Shown here piece after piece: positions 44,688-51,460 of a stretch of 64,000 bases of DNA. The translations under genes were made by a program, and so were the position numbers. Source of the DNA: Paenibacillus sinopodophylli. Its GTDB lineage: Bacteria > Bacillota > Bacilli > Paenibacillales > Paenibacillaceae. A model generated the notes under the pieces. It saw only the letters and a program-made list of their open reading frames with translations. It did no database searches and was not told the DNA's origin. The stretch is from NCBI RefSeq assembly GCF_005930355.1, contig NZ_VDBO01000013.1:62001-126000 (forward strand). Reading direction: 5' to 3'. The first letter of the stretch is position 1, and each line of letters starts with the position of its first letter.

Positions 44688-45884
44688 TTAGAACTGTAAA
44701 ATCTCTTGAAAATGTGTATTTACCTTGTCAGCCGCATCGCTTTTCATCTTATCTGTAACATGTGTGTAGATAGTGAGCGTAGTCTTCATATCGTCGTGTC
44801 CAACCCGTTTCATGATGGTTGTGATATCGACACCAGCCTCGGCCATCATGCTTATGTGTGTGTGTCGGAAAATGTGAGGTGTTGCTTTTTTGGTGATGGA
44901 TGTTTTATCTAAGATGCGCTGCATCCTGTTTATGATACTCTTCTGAATGTAAGGCGTGCCGTTTTCGCGGCAAAAAATAAAATCATCATCAGTTCGGTCG
45001 TCTGTAAGCTCTTTGACCGCTTGTTTAAGAACTTTGTATTCAGAGTGTAACTCTTTAAGCGCTGTAATGATCTTGTCGTTTACGTCGACCGTACGAATCG
45101 CCGCAGCCGTCTTTGGAGGAGTTATCTCAAACTCGATCATATTGTTGTTCGGGTTATATAATGTCTTTGTAATTCTGATCGTGTTGCGTTCAAAATCAAC
45201 ATCAGTCCATTTCAACGCACACAATTCGCCGGAACGCATACCGGTAAAAGCTAAAAGATAGAAGCGCTCCACGTCGTATTCCAAGCCGTGCGCCTTAACC
45301 GCTTCTAAAAACTCCGTGATTTCTTTTCGTTCTAGATAACCGTCCTCAATTGGATTTCGTTCAATATCTTCAACAGTTAAGACTCTCGACGGAATCACAG
45401 CACCAGAGCAAGGGTTGTCCTTGATATATTTTTCTTTCAGCGCGTACTTCATGATCATTCCGGCAGTGACATGTACGCCCTCCACAGTCGATCTGGCGCG
45501 GCCTTTGTCGCTCAGGTCGTTCAATATGCGTTGATAACCTTTGGTAGATATCTTGTCTATATTTGTTTTTGCCATATACTCATCAAGTGTGCTGATTTCA
45601 TTTTTTCTCACTCTGATAGTACTGTTCTTTTTGCCCCTGGAGTATTCCCCAAGCCAATCCTGAGCAACTATTTCGAAAGTGATGGCTTTCAATTTTTTTT
45701 CATTGATCCCGCGCTCTACTAGTAAATCTACCGCTTGCTTAACGCGTGCACTAGCTTCTTTCTTGCTGTCACCTCGGCGTTTGATTTGAGTTCGTTTTCC
45801 TGTAACAGGATCAGGAGGACCATCTCCAATGCAAATCCACTTGAAGCCTTGTTTGTTATTGGATTCTATTTTTTCGAAGTACAT
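44688..45884 (-). CDS. int: phage tyrosine-type integrase
   Basis: 398 residues from ATG 45884 with AGGAGG upstream. The N-terminal arm-binding part is of the AP2-like type (ESNNKQGFKWICIGDGPPDP). A SAM-like core-binding domain (ITFEIVAQDWLGEY) follows. The catalytic domain has the Arg in FTGMRSGELCALKW, HIFRHTHISMMAEAG (HxxR), GHDDMKTTLTIYTHV with the final His and Tyr. It inserts the element at attB, which lies next to the groEL end. Its stop is 94 bases from the groEL stop. Confidence 0.95.
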   Translation of the reverse strand: MYFEKIESNNKQGFKWICIGDGPPDPVTGKRTQIKRRGDSKKEASARVKQAVDLLVERGINEKKLKAITFEIVAQDWLGEYSRGKKNSTIRVRKNEISTLDEYMAKTNIDKISTKGYQRILNDLSDKGRARSTVEGVHVTAGMIMKYALKEKYIKDNPCSGAVIPSRVLTVEDIERNPIEDGYLERKEITEFLEAVKAHGLEYDVERFYLLAFTGMRSGELCALKWTDVDFERNTIRITKTLYNPNNNMIEFEITPPKTAAAIRTVDVNDKIITALKELHSEYKVLKQAVKELTDDRTDDDFIFCRENGTPYIQKSIINRMQRILDKTSITKKATPHIFRHTHISMMAEAGVDITTIMKRVGHDDMKTTLTIYTHVTDKMKSDAADKVNTHFQEILQF

Positions 45885-45922
45885 AGCGCTCCTCCTGTGC
45901 GTCAAAATATAGTTAAGAGTAA

Positions 45923-47056
45923 CTATTGTTGGATTGCCGTGACGATTCCATCTTCAAAATAAATGTACTCGGATAAGCTATATACCCATTGTTCATTTGT
46001 TCCATACTTAGTTATTGTTTTATTTATATCTTTCGGGGTTCCCCATTTAGAATTCTTGACTTCTTGTTTGGTCATTCCAATCGCAGGAAATGGTTTTTCG
46101 ATCACAACTTCTTCTTTAGGCAATTCCGCGTTTTCCTTTGTTTTAGTATATTCAATTACCGAATCACCAGTCCTTGCGGTCATTTTAGAAGTTTCCTGAC
46201 TTATGGAATATGTCGTATTGAGAAAACTTAAATCATCACCCTCAATGTTGACGGTTGCGATATTACTCCACCCAGAAGAGTAGACAAATCCAATGTTTAA
46301 ATCTTTGAAAATTAACCTATCTTTTCTGGGGGTACTTTCCCACTGCCCCCAAAATTTTTCTAATGTTGATATCTTTCGCAAGTATTCATTGGCGTCTTTG
46401 TGATTTTTAGCCTTGTTGAAATACATTTTTGATTCAATTGTATTATATTTGTTGTACTGGCGCTTACCTTCTAAATAACTCACTTCAATAAGTAGAGCGT
46501 CTGAATCTTCATAATTGGTCGTGAGCGAGAACGCGCTAATGGCTTCTGGATATCTTTTTGCAAGCATGTGATCCTTTCCTAATTGATAATTAGCTTTCGT
46601 GATTAAATTGATACTGTCTTCGTAATCTTCCATTTCAACTAACAACGCAATAGCATCTTGATATCTGCCTTTATCTAATAAGTACTTTCCTTGTAAATAC
46701 TGCGTTTTGATAGCCATTCTTTCGCTGTCTTTAAAACTACCTAGTGACAAGAACGCCTGCGAGGCTTCTGTATATTTTTCATTTTTCATTAGTGAGGCAG
46801 CTTCGGAATATTCAAAGTAAGGGTTTAAAAAATATTTTCCAAGTGATATCAATACAGATAACGCCACAATTAACAAAATAGCATATACAAGTATGAGTTG
46901 TCTTTTTGGCATTTTTTCTCTTTGTAACAATACCAATTCTTTAGGGGAATCGTTTAATGTAAGAGGGGGAGGCACAGGTAATTCAACCTTTGCACCACAA
47001 AAATTACAAAATTTACTTTCATAAGCAATGACTTCGGCACAATTTTTACATTTCAA
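45923..47056 (-). CDS. zinc-ribbon membrane protein with TPR-like repeats (prophage cargo)
   Basis: 377 residues from TTG 47056, with AGGTGA upstream. N-terminal zinc ribbon (CKNCAEVI...CNFCGAKV). One membrane segment ~54-74 (LILVYAILLIVALSVLISLG). Then repeated units of ~36 residues, for example YTEASQAFLSLGSFKDSERM, YQDAIALLVEMEDYEDSINL and YPEAISAFSLTTNYEDSDAL, which are TPR-like. The C-terminal ~130 residues are beta-rich; GMTKQEVKNSKWGTP resembles small-outer-protein-like motifs. Function unknown. Lysogenic-module location suggests cargo expressed in the lysogen. Confidence 0.75.
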   Translation of the reverse strand: MKCKNCAEVIAYESKFCNFCGAKVELPVPPPLTLNDSPKELVLLQREKMPKRQLILVYAILLIVALSVLISLGKYFLNPYFEYSEAASLMKNEKYTEASQAFLSLGSFKDSERMAIKTQYLQGKYLLDKGRYQDAIALLVEMEDYEDSINLITKANYQLGKDHMLAKRYPEAISAFSLTTNYEDSDALLIEVSYLEGKRQYNKYNTIESKMYFNKAKNHKDANEYLRKISTLEKFWGQWESTPRKDRLIFKDLNIGFVYSSGWSNIATVNIEGDDLSFLNTTYSISQETSKMTARTGDSVIEYTKTKENAELPKEEVVIEKPFPAIGMTKQEVKNSKWGTPKDINKTITKYGTNEQWVYSLSEYIYFEDGIVTAIQQ

Positions 47057-47165
47057 TTGAGTTCACCTAGTAAGTGATCCGTATCGGTTACGGTATTTGC
47101 TGGAGATCGTTTGAATAAGTTTTAAATAAGTCGGGTATAACAGCCTTAGGTGATGAAATGATGAA

Positions 47166-47435
47166 ATGGACATATTAATGGTGAAGATTGAGAATAGAAG
47201 AATTGTCATTCGTACTATGGATGAAGAAATTACAGGTACTTTATTAGAACAAGTTGAGAGAGTACTACAGCCATTTGGATTCGTGAAAATTGATCAAAGC
47301 AAGCTGGTGGATATTTTTAAAGCTGACAAACTGAATGGCAATACGCTAACTTTTTTGAACACTGAATTGACATGCCAAGTTTCACGCCGAAACATCCGGA
47401 ACGTCAATTACAAAATTCGACAAAAACAAACGTGA
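47166..47435 (+). CDS. stand-alone LytTR-type DNA-binding domain protein
   Basis: 89 residues. VKIENRRIVIRTMDEEITGTLLEQVERVL, FVKIDQSKLVDIFKAD and LTCQVSRRNIRNV follow the LytTR pattern, including the SRR before the last helix. There is no receiver domain. A regulator role is inferred. It is divergent from the zinc-ribbon gene and followed by a strong terminator, so it is a single unit. Confidence 0.6.
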   Translation: MDILMVKIENRRIVIRTMDEEITGTLLEQVERVLQPFGFVKIDQSKLVDIFKADKLNGNTLTFLNTELTCQVSRRNIRNVNYKIRQKQT

Positions 47436-47456
47436 GTTGACGATAAGAATCCCGCT

Positions 47457-47489
47457 AAATACCGAATGTGTTACACATTCGGTATTCTT
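47457..47489 (+). terminator. terminator after the LytTR-like gene
   Basis: AATACCGAATGTG and CACATTCGGTATT make a perfect 13-bp stem over TTA, followed by CTTT. Confidence 0.8.
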
Positions 47490-47560
47490 TGCATGTCAAA
47501 AAACGACAACATTTTGCGACAATACATGATACATTAGTGATATCGAAGGTGCGGCATCAT

Positions 47561-47588
47561 AAAACTACAAGTTCTATTGTAGTTTTAC
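47561..47588 (-). terminator. hairpin after the minus-strand XRE gene
   Basis: AAAACTACAA and TTGTAGTTTT are perfect complements. Placed 19 bases after the stop of the minus-strand gene; short T-run on that strand. Confidence 0.5.
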
Positions 47589-47606
47589 TTCGGATCGGGA
47601 GAGATT

Positions 47607-47837
47607 TCACTCTCCGAGCTTGCTATTGACCAAAATCCAATCGTATAAGCTTTCTGGATTTACCTCCAAGGCTCTTGCGATATTAACGGCAGTTGAATAT
47701 CCCATGGTAGTCCGGTTATTTATGTAATCAGAAATCTGAGTCTCTGGCATACATACTTTCTCCGCTAACCAACGTTGAGTTTTCTTTTGCCGATAAAGGA
47801 TTTGTCTGAGCAAGCAACGATCCGGTTCATACCGCAT
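47607..47837 (-). CDS. XRE-family small regulator
   Basis: 76 residues from ATG 47837 with AAGGAG upstream. Helix-turn-helix: KTQRWLAEKVCMPETQISDYINNRTTMGYSTAVNIARAL, then EVNPESLYDWILV. It is a Cro/CI-type DNA-binding protein without a further domain. It lies near the main repressor, in the lysogeny module. Confidence 0.8.
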   Translation of the reverse strand: MRYEPDRCLLRQILYRQKKTQRWLAEKVCMPETQISDYINNRTTMGYSTAVNIARALEVNPESLYDWILVNSKLGE

Positions 47838-47874
47838 CGTTTTACTCCTTGTATAAATAATAATAGTTGAAGTC

Positions 47875-48141
47875 TTGAATAAGAACAAGCGTTCGTATAG
47901 AATGAGGGAACAAACTCATAGAATCTGCTTGTCACAACTACAAAAAAGTGGGTGTCAGATATTGAATGAAAGCAGCATTGATGATATCGATAAAATTATT
48001 AGAGATTTTATTTCGGCAACAGGAAGATCCGACATCAAGAAGGATATTTTAAGAGACGGCTTACTTCTTATGTTGATTGATTGCAACAACCTCTATGACC
48101 TTCTTGATCATCTCGAATGTATCCGTGTCGCCAAGATCTAA
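47875..48141 (+). CDS. possible small protein antisense to the repressor 3' end
   Basis: 88 codons from TTG 47875, no clear ribosome site. The sequence (DIDKIIRDFISATGRSDIKKDILRDGLLLM) looks protein-like and fills an otherwise empty 220-base gap. It overlaps the end of the repressor gene by 81 bases on the other strand. Family unknown; may be chance. Confidence 0.33.
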   Translation: MNKNKRSYRMREQTHRICLSQLQKSGCQILNESSIDDIDKIIRDFISATGRSDIKKDILRDGLLLMLIDCNNLYDLLDHLECIRVAKI

Positions 48142-48405
48142 GTTGTTTTGTTCCAACAAATCCTTGAGTTTATTGAGAATAGGATCATGCTTCTCGATAT
48201 CATCAGCTTTACCCAGCAAATACGAGGGTGGACACCCCATTACTTCAGATAACTTAATGAGCATTTCTCTATCGGGCTCTGTCCTATCATACTCCCAGTT
48301 TGAATAGGTGCTATGCCCCTTCAAACCTAAGCGTTTTGCAACTTCCTTTAAAGTCCACCCTTTAGCAGCACGCATTTTCTTTAGACGTTTCCCTAAGGAA
48401 TCCAC
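48061..48405 (-). CDS. phage repressor, CI-like XRE protein
   Basis: 114 residues from GTG 48405; GGAAGGTG lies upstream. N-terminal helix-turn-helix LGKRLKKMRAAKGWTLKEVAKRLGLKGHSTYSNWEYDRTEPD, then a short oligomerisation tail. It is divergent from the cro-like gene at 48560, with operator palindromes between. It probably maintains lysogeny. No peptidase domain is present, so induction would not be by classic RecA-mediated self-cleavage. Confidence 0.87.
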   Translation of the reverse strand: MDSLGKRLKKMRAAKGWTLKEVAKRLGLKGHSTYSNWEYDRTEPDREMLIKLSEVMGCPPSYLLGKADDIEKHDPILNKLKDLLEQNNLDLGDTDTFEMIKKVIEVVAINQHKK

Positions 48406-48431
48406 GTAAAATCACCTTCCTTATTTCAATT

Positions 48432-48544
48432 TTACACATTTTGAACAATGCGTAAAAGATCTTAGCTAAAACAACGAAAAATCGGTTGACTTACACGTAT
48501 TGTGCAACTATAATCAAAGTACGAGTTACACAAAATAGCTAAAA
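48432..48544. promoter_or_regulatory. lysis-lysogeny switch: operators and cro promoter
   Basis: Operator-like units share TTACAC: 48432-48455 (TTACACATT, six bases, AATGCGTAA, an inverted repeat), 48491-48507 (TTACACGTATTGTGCAA) and 48526-48544 (TTACACAAAATAGCTAAAA). The rightward promoter is TTGACT (48486-48491) with TATAAT (48509-48514), 17 apart. Its spacer is filled by the second operator. A close copy of the third unit recurs at 48765-48783. Confidence 0.75.
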
Positions 48545-48559
48545 ACGAGGTGAACTACT

Positions 48560-48751
48560 ATGAGCACTCTAAGAGATATTCGAAAGAAGAAAGGCATATC
48601 AATGACCTATCTCGCCCAGAAATTAGGCTACTCGCACGCTAGCGGATATTGCAATATAGAAAGTGGAAGAACAAAAATTAAACTAAACCAAGCAACGATT
48701 ATCGCGAGGGAGCTTGGGGTCTCTGTTGAGGAAATATCAAAAGCCGTTTAA
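48560..48751 (+). CDS. Cro-like XRE protein
   Basis: 63 residues. A bare helix-turn-helix: LRDIRKKKGISMTYLAQKLGYSHASGYCNIESGRTKI, then ARELGVSVEEISKAV. First gene of the rightward (early lytic) transcript, divergent from the repressor. ACGAGGTG precedes the ATG. Confidence 0.8.
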   Translation: MSTLRDIRKKKGISMTYLAQKLGYSHASGYCNIESGRTKIKLNQATIIARELGVSVEEISKAV

Positions 48752-48790
48752 TCTCGCTTGTTATTTACACATAATAGCTAAAAGGAGGGG

Positions 48791-49159
48791 TTGGACATAA
48801 GTCAGCTATTTTCGGTTAACCTCGACTTTTCTCAATTGGAAAAAGTCATAAGAGATTCTATTGGTGATTTATTCGCTCAACACTTAAAACAGATGCAACA
48901 AGCACAACAAGCACCTCAAGTAGAAGTGATCAGTTTGCCTCCGTTGTTAACTAAAACGGATTTGAAAAAGTTTCTGGATATTGGGGATACGAAAGCTTCT
49001 GAATTACTGAACCGTCCAGATTTTCCGGTGTGCAGGGAGCTTGGGCATCCAAGAGTGCCTACTGCACTTTTAATGCGATGGATCGAGCAACACACTGAAT
49101 GGACAGGCGCGAATGCTGGTGATGGTTGGCCTGGTAATCGTAGGCATGGAGTTGCTTAA
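48791..49159 (+). CDS. phage DNA-binding/excisionase-like protein
   Basis: 122 residues. After a helical N-terminus rich in Gln, LLTKTDLKKFLDIGDTKASELLNRPDFPVCRELGHPRVPTALLMRWIEQHT resembles an excisionase/MerR-like winged helix. Start is uncertain: TTG 48791 is only two or three bases after AAAGGAGG, and an in-frame ATA at 48797 would have better spacing. A hairpin (49165-49194; arms GCCCGACATC/GATGTCGGGC) follows the stop. Confidence 0.7.
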   Translation: MDISQLFSVNLDFSQLEKVIRDSIGDLFAQHLKQMQQAQQAPQVEVISLPPLLTKTDLKKFLDIGDTKASELLNRPDFPVCRELGHPRVPTALLMRWIEQHTEWTGANAGDGWPGNRRHGVA

Positions 49160-49267
49160 AAAACGCCCGACATCCTAATTACAGATGTCGGGCTAGGTAA
49201 GGGGAACGTTGGAAACCAAAAGCAACAACGGTATAGCTGTATTATAGGACGAATTATCCGGTGTGAG

Positions 49268-49299
49268 ATTCCAACTAGGAATATATTCCAAATTGGAAT
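49268..49299. promoter_or_regulatory. twin palindromic operators before an XRE gene
   Basis: ATTCC-AACTA-GGAAT (49268-49282) and ATTCC-AAATT-GGAAT (49285-49299) have perfect 5-base arms and repeat every 17 bases. They end two bases before the ribosome-site region of the next gene, an XRE regulator that may bind them. Confidence 0.65.
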
Positions 49300-49321
49300 A
49301 TTGAAAGGAGGGGAGAAAGGA

Positions 49322-49573
49322 ATGACCGCCGGAACGATCTTGAAACATTGTAGGGAAAAGGCTGGGATCAGCCAAGTAAAGCTAGCTAGGTTATTGAACC
49401 GGACACAATCAAGCATAAGCAAGCTTGAAAAAGATCAAAACCCAGTAGATACGGATACTTTTAGGGATTGGACAAGAATCACTAATCAAATGGAAGCTGG
49501 TATCGCGTTTCTGTATGGAGTTGATCCAGCAGCGGTTTTACAAACGATACTGCAGGTATCAGGAGCAGCTTAA
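49322..49573 (+). CDS. XRE-family regulator
   Basis: 83 residues from ATG 49322, with AAAGGAGG upstream. Helix-turn-helix: ILKHCREKAGISQVKLARLLNRTQSSISKLEKDQNPVDTDTFRDW. The tail (ITNQMEAGIAFLYGVDPAAVLQTIL) is typical of small phage or Paenibacillus regulators. The two upstream palindromes suggest autoregulation. Confidence 0.82.
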   Translation: MTAGTILKHCREKAGISQVKLARLLNRTQSSISKLEKDQNPVDTDTFRDWTRITNQMEAGIAFLYGVDPAAVLQTILQVSGAA

Positions 49574-49587
49574 AGGGAGGTATACAT

Positions 49588-49767
49588 ATGAGCTCAGAAA
49601 CAAGATGGAGAATTTACGAACTAATGCGCATGCGCTGGCAGCTACTTAATCGCCCAGGCAATGCAGATCCATTCGTAATTCCAGCAGCAGTAGATTTTCT
49701 ATCGTCAGAGATCGAGGGTATGAAAAACGACCATTTCGGATTAGGGCCCGTAATGATCGCGCAATAA
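49588..49767 (+). CDS. small phage protein (weak Spo0E-like resemblance)
   Basis: 59 residues, ATG 49588, with AAAGGGAGG upstream. Two helices are likely: RWRIYELMRMRWQLLNR and FVIPAAVDFLSSEIEGM. Length and spacing recall Spo0E-type phosphatases (VL..S..LD.LI), but the Ser-x-x-x-Asp signature is not conserved. Function therefore unknown. Confidence 0.6.
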   Translation: MSSETRWRIYELMRMRWQLLNRPGNADPFVIPAAVDFLSSEIEGMKNDHFGLGPVMIAQ

Positions 49768-49825
49768 AAAATAAATGTTACCGCCATTATAGCACATAAT
49801 CGGCGGTCGGCAAGGGGTAGTTCAA

Positions 49826-50143
49826 ATGAGCGTAACGTTCACGGAGATTAAATTGCCACAAGCACCGGTGGAGCTGCAAGAAAAAATCAGCGAATACGGG
49901 CTTCACGGCTACGATCTACTTGTTATCCAACAAACGAACTTTACAATTGCAGAGGGTGTGATTTTCACATCTCTTCTATCTAACGGGAAAGAACACGTTA
50001 TTTTAAAATTTGACGTATGGTACTCAGGTTCGCGAATGACAGCAAAATCATTTTTTGATTGTGATATCGCGTGGATGTTGATGTATTCACCTTTGCTCCA
50101 AGGTATAGCTTCGGATTCCCCTTCAAGGAGCGTGTCTGCATGA
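49826..50143 (+). CDS. hypothetical phage protein
   Basis: 105 residues. Begins MSVTFTEIKLPQAPVELQEKISEYGLHGYDLLVIQQ; beta strands likely after that. Family not recognised. It overlaps the next small gene by ATGA (50140-50143), so it is part of an early operon. Confidence 0.6.
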   Translation: MSVTFTEIKLPQAPVELQEKISEYGLHGYDLLVIQQTNFTIAEGVIFTSLLSNGKEHVILKFDVWYSGSRMTAKSFFDCDIAWMLMYSPLLQGIASDSPSRSVSA

Positions 50144-50271
50144 GTAAGCGCGCTTACGTAACGGCGAACAAAGGTTTCGTTAGCGAGGAGATGGAGTGGA
50201 TTCGAGCGTTGTGCTACGCCTTCCAGCTCAAGCAGCTAGGCAATGTCAATGTGAAGGTAAACAAGATATGA
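50140..50271 (+). CDS. small hypothetical phage protein
   Basis: 43 residues from ATG 50140, overlapping the previous stop; AAGGAG nine bases upstream. Sequence SKRAYVTANKGFVSEEMEWI then a basic tail. Unknown. Its stop overlaps the following start (ATGA 50268-50271), which supports that it is a real gene. Confidence 0.55.
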   Translation: MSKRAYVTANKGFVSEEMEWIRALCYAFQLKQLGNVNVKVNKI

Positions 50272-50627
50272 ATCTCTCGCTTCAATTTAACCCAGCGCGT
50301 AAGCCGAGCAAGCGACCTCGTACTAAACCGACACAGCGGCAGCTAGGCGCAATCAGTGCTCAGGTAGACAAAGATCTTAAAGAGAGGTCAAACGGCATGT
50401 GTGAGGTAAGAGAACACTGCCAAGGGGTTATGGCAACTGAACGAGCTCACACAACAGGCAGACGTATTATTCCTCATAAAACGACAGTGGATGATTTGTT
50501 TCATGCCTGCAAGCATTGTCACATTTGGTTGGACGAGCAGCCTGAGGGGATACGATTCAAACGAACGGTGCGTAAGATCGGCACAACAGCATATTTGAGG
50601 GGGTTAAGGCATGCAGAAGCGCCTTGA
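50268..50627 (+). CDS. HNH-like zinc-binding phage protein
   Basis: 119 residues from ATG 50268. Basic N-terminus (ARKPSKRPRTKPTQRQ), then ERSNGMCEVREHC, ERAHTTGRRIIPH and ACKHCHIWLDEQPEG. The four Cys and the central His fit an HNH endonuclease fold like those in phage recombination or packaging modules. Nuclease activity is inferred. Confidence 0.65.
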   Translation: MNLSLQFNPARKPSKRPRTKPTQRQLGAISAQVDKDLKERSNGMCEVREHCQGVMATERAHTTGRRIIPHKTTVDDLFHACKHCHIWLDEQPEGIRFKRTVRKIGTTAYLRGLRHAEAP

Positions 50628-50796
50628 AGTAATCCTTGGCCGACCACTTACACCTGAGGAGTCCAGTCACGTTAAGTGGCTGGAAGGATGGGACTATGAC
50701 ACTCGCATTGCTGCAGAATCGATTTACATAGCCTTTTTTAGAGCAGGGCAAATGGATATATACAATGTCGTGAAGGAGAGAGTGGACAATGCGTAG
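50611..50796 (+). CDS. small hypothetical phage protein
   Basis: 61 residues, ATG inside the end of the HNH-like gene. LGRPLTPEESSHVKWLEGWDYDTRIAAESIYIAFFRAG. Helical, no known family. Overlaps both neighbours, as tightly packed phage genes do. Confidence 0.55.
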   Translation: MQKRLEVILGRPLTPEESSHVKWLEGWDYDTRIAAESIYIAFFRAGQMDIYNVVKERVDNA

Positions 50797-50995
50797 CGGT
50801 TGGCGTACGAGGTCACATTTTAAAATGGGTCTAAGCAGAGACGGCGGGAAGACATGGACGCAAGAAGTTGTAAACGTAAGAGAACTCAGTCCCGAACAGG
50901 GCAGCGTAGAGGTCGGAGATATATTTTGGTTTAGGAAAAGTCAGTTTGTCGTTGAGATCCATGGCGGCAAGCTGACTGCAATAGCAATACGATAA
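50789..50995 (+). CDS. small hypothetical phage protein
   Basis: 68 residues; start overlaps the preceding gene by eight bases. SRDGGKTWTQEVVNVRELSPEQGSVEVGDIFWFRKSQFVVEI suggests a small beta-barrel. Family unknown. Confidence 0.5.
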   Translation: MRSGWRTRSHFKMGLSRDGGKTWTQEVVNVRELSPEQGSVEVGDIFWFRKSQFVVEIHGGKLTAIAIR

Positions 50996-51006
50996 AGGCG
51001 ATTGCC

Positions 51007-51088
51007 TCTATCGTCGGGCGTCCTGAGCGTCAGCTGAGGGCCTCCGACGATGCAGAGCAAGTAGAGCATCATTGCTCTTTGACAACTT
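51007..51088 (+). promoter_or_regulatory. hairpin plus boxA-like element in the early operon
   Basis: ATCGTCGG and CCGACGAT form the base of a stem-loop (about 51016-51051). TGCTCTTTGACAACTT (51073-51088) follows and is very close to the boxA of rRNA operons (TGCTCTTTGAAAACT in Bacilli). The pair could be an antitermination or leader RNA element. Confidence 0.45.
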
Positions 51089-51124
51089 CATATCTTTACA
51101 AATCTGAGGGAAGAGAGGTGCAGA

Positions 51125-51445
51125 GTGCAAGTAGATTTACTTTCAGATCCATTGCCCGAGCAAAAGTTTGATAGCCACCGTTGGCGTAAGCTTTTTATGC
51201 TCATTGTCATGCACGTAAAGGACCGCGAGCTGGCTTATACACTGCTTTGTCGTATGCACAGCATACGCTCCATAGGTACGGTATTACGCCGTGACATGCA
51301 CGGTCTAAAATTTGTGCCGTTGCTCGATCCCGAGGGAGCATGGCCGGATATGGCATTTTATGACGATATCAAACAGCGGTATTTATTGCCGTATGCAGCC
51401 GAGCTTAAACATCTCATCGGGCTCGTAGCGGAACAGACAGAATAG
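51125..51445 (+). CDS. hypothetical phage protein
   Basis: 106 residues from GTG 51125 (AGAGAGG upstream). QKFDSHRWRKLFMLIVMHVKDRELAYTLLCRMHSIRSIG is likely helical. No family recognised. It precedes the replication gene by 15 bases. Confidence 0.6.
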   Translation: MQVDLLSDPLPEQKFDSHRWRKLFMLIVMHVKDRELAYTLLCRMHSIRSIGTVLRRDMHGLKFVPLLDPEGAWPDMAFYDDIKQRYLLPYAAELKHLIGLVAEQTE

Positions 51446-51460
51446 AAAGGAGGGTGCACT

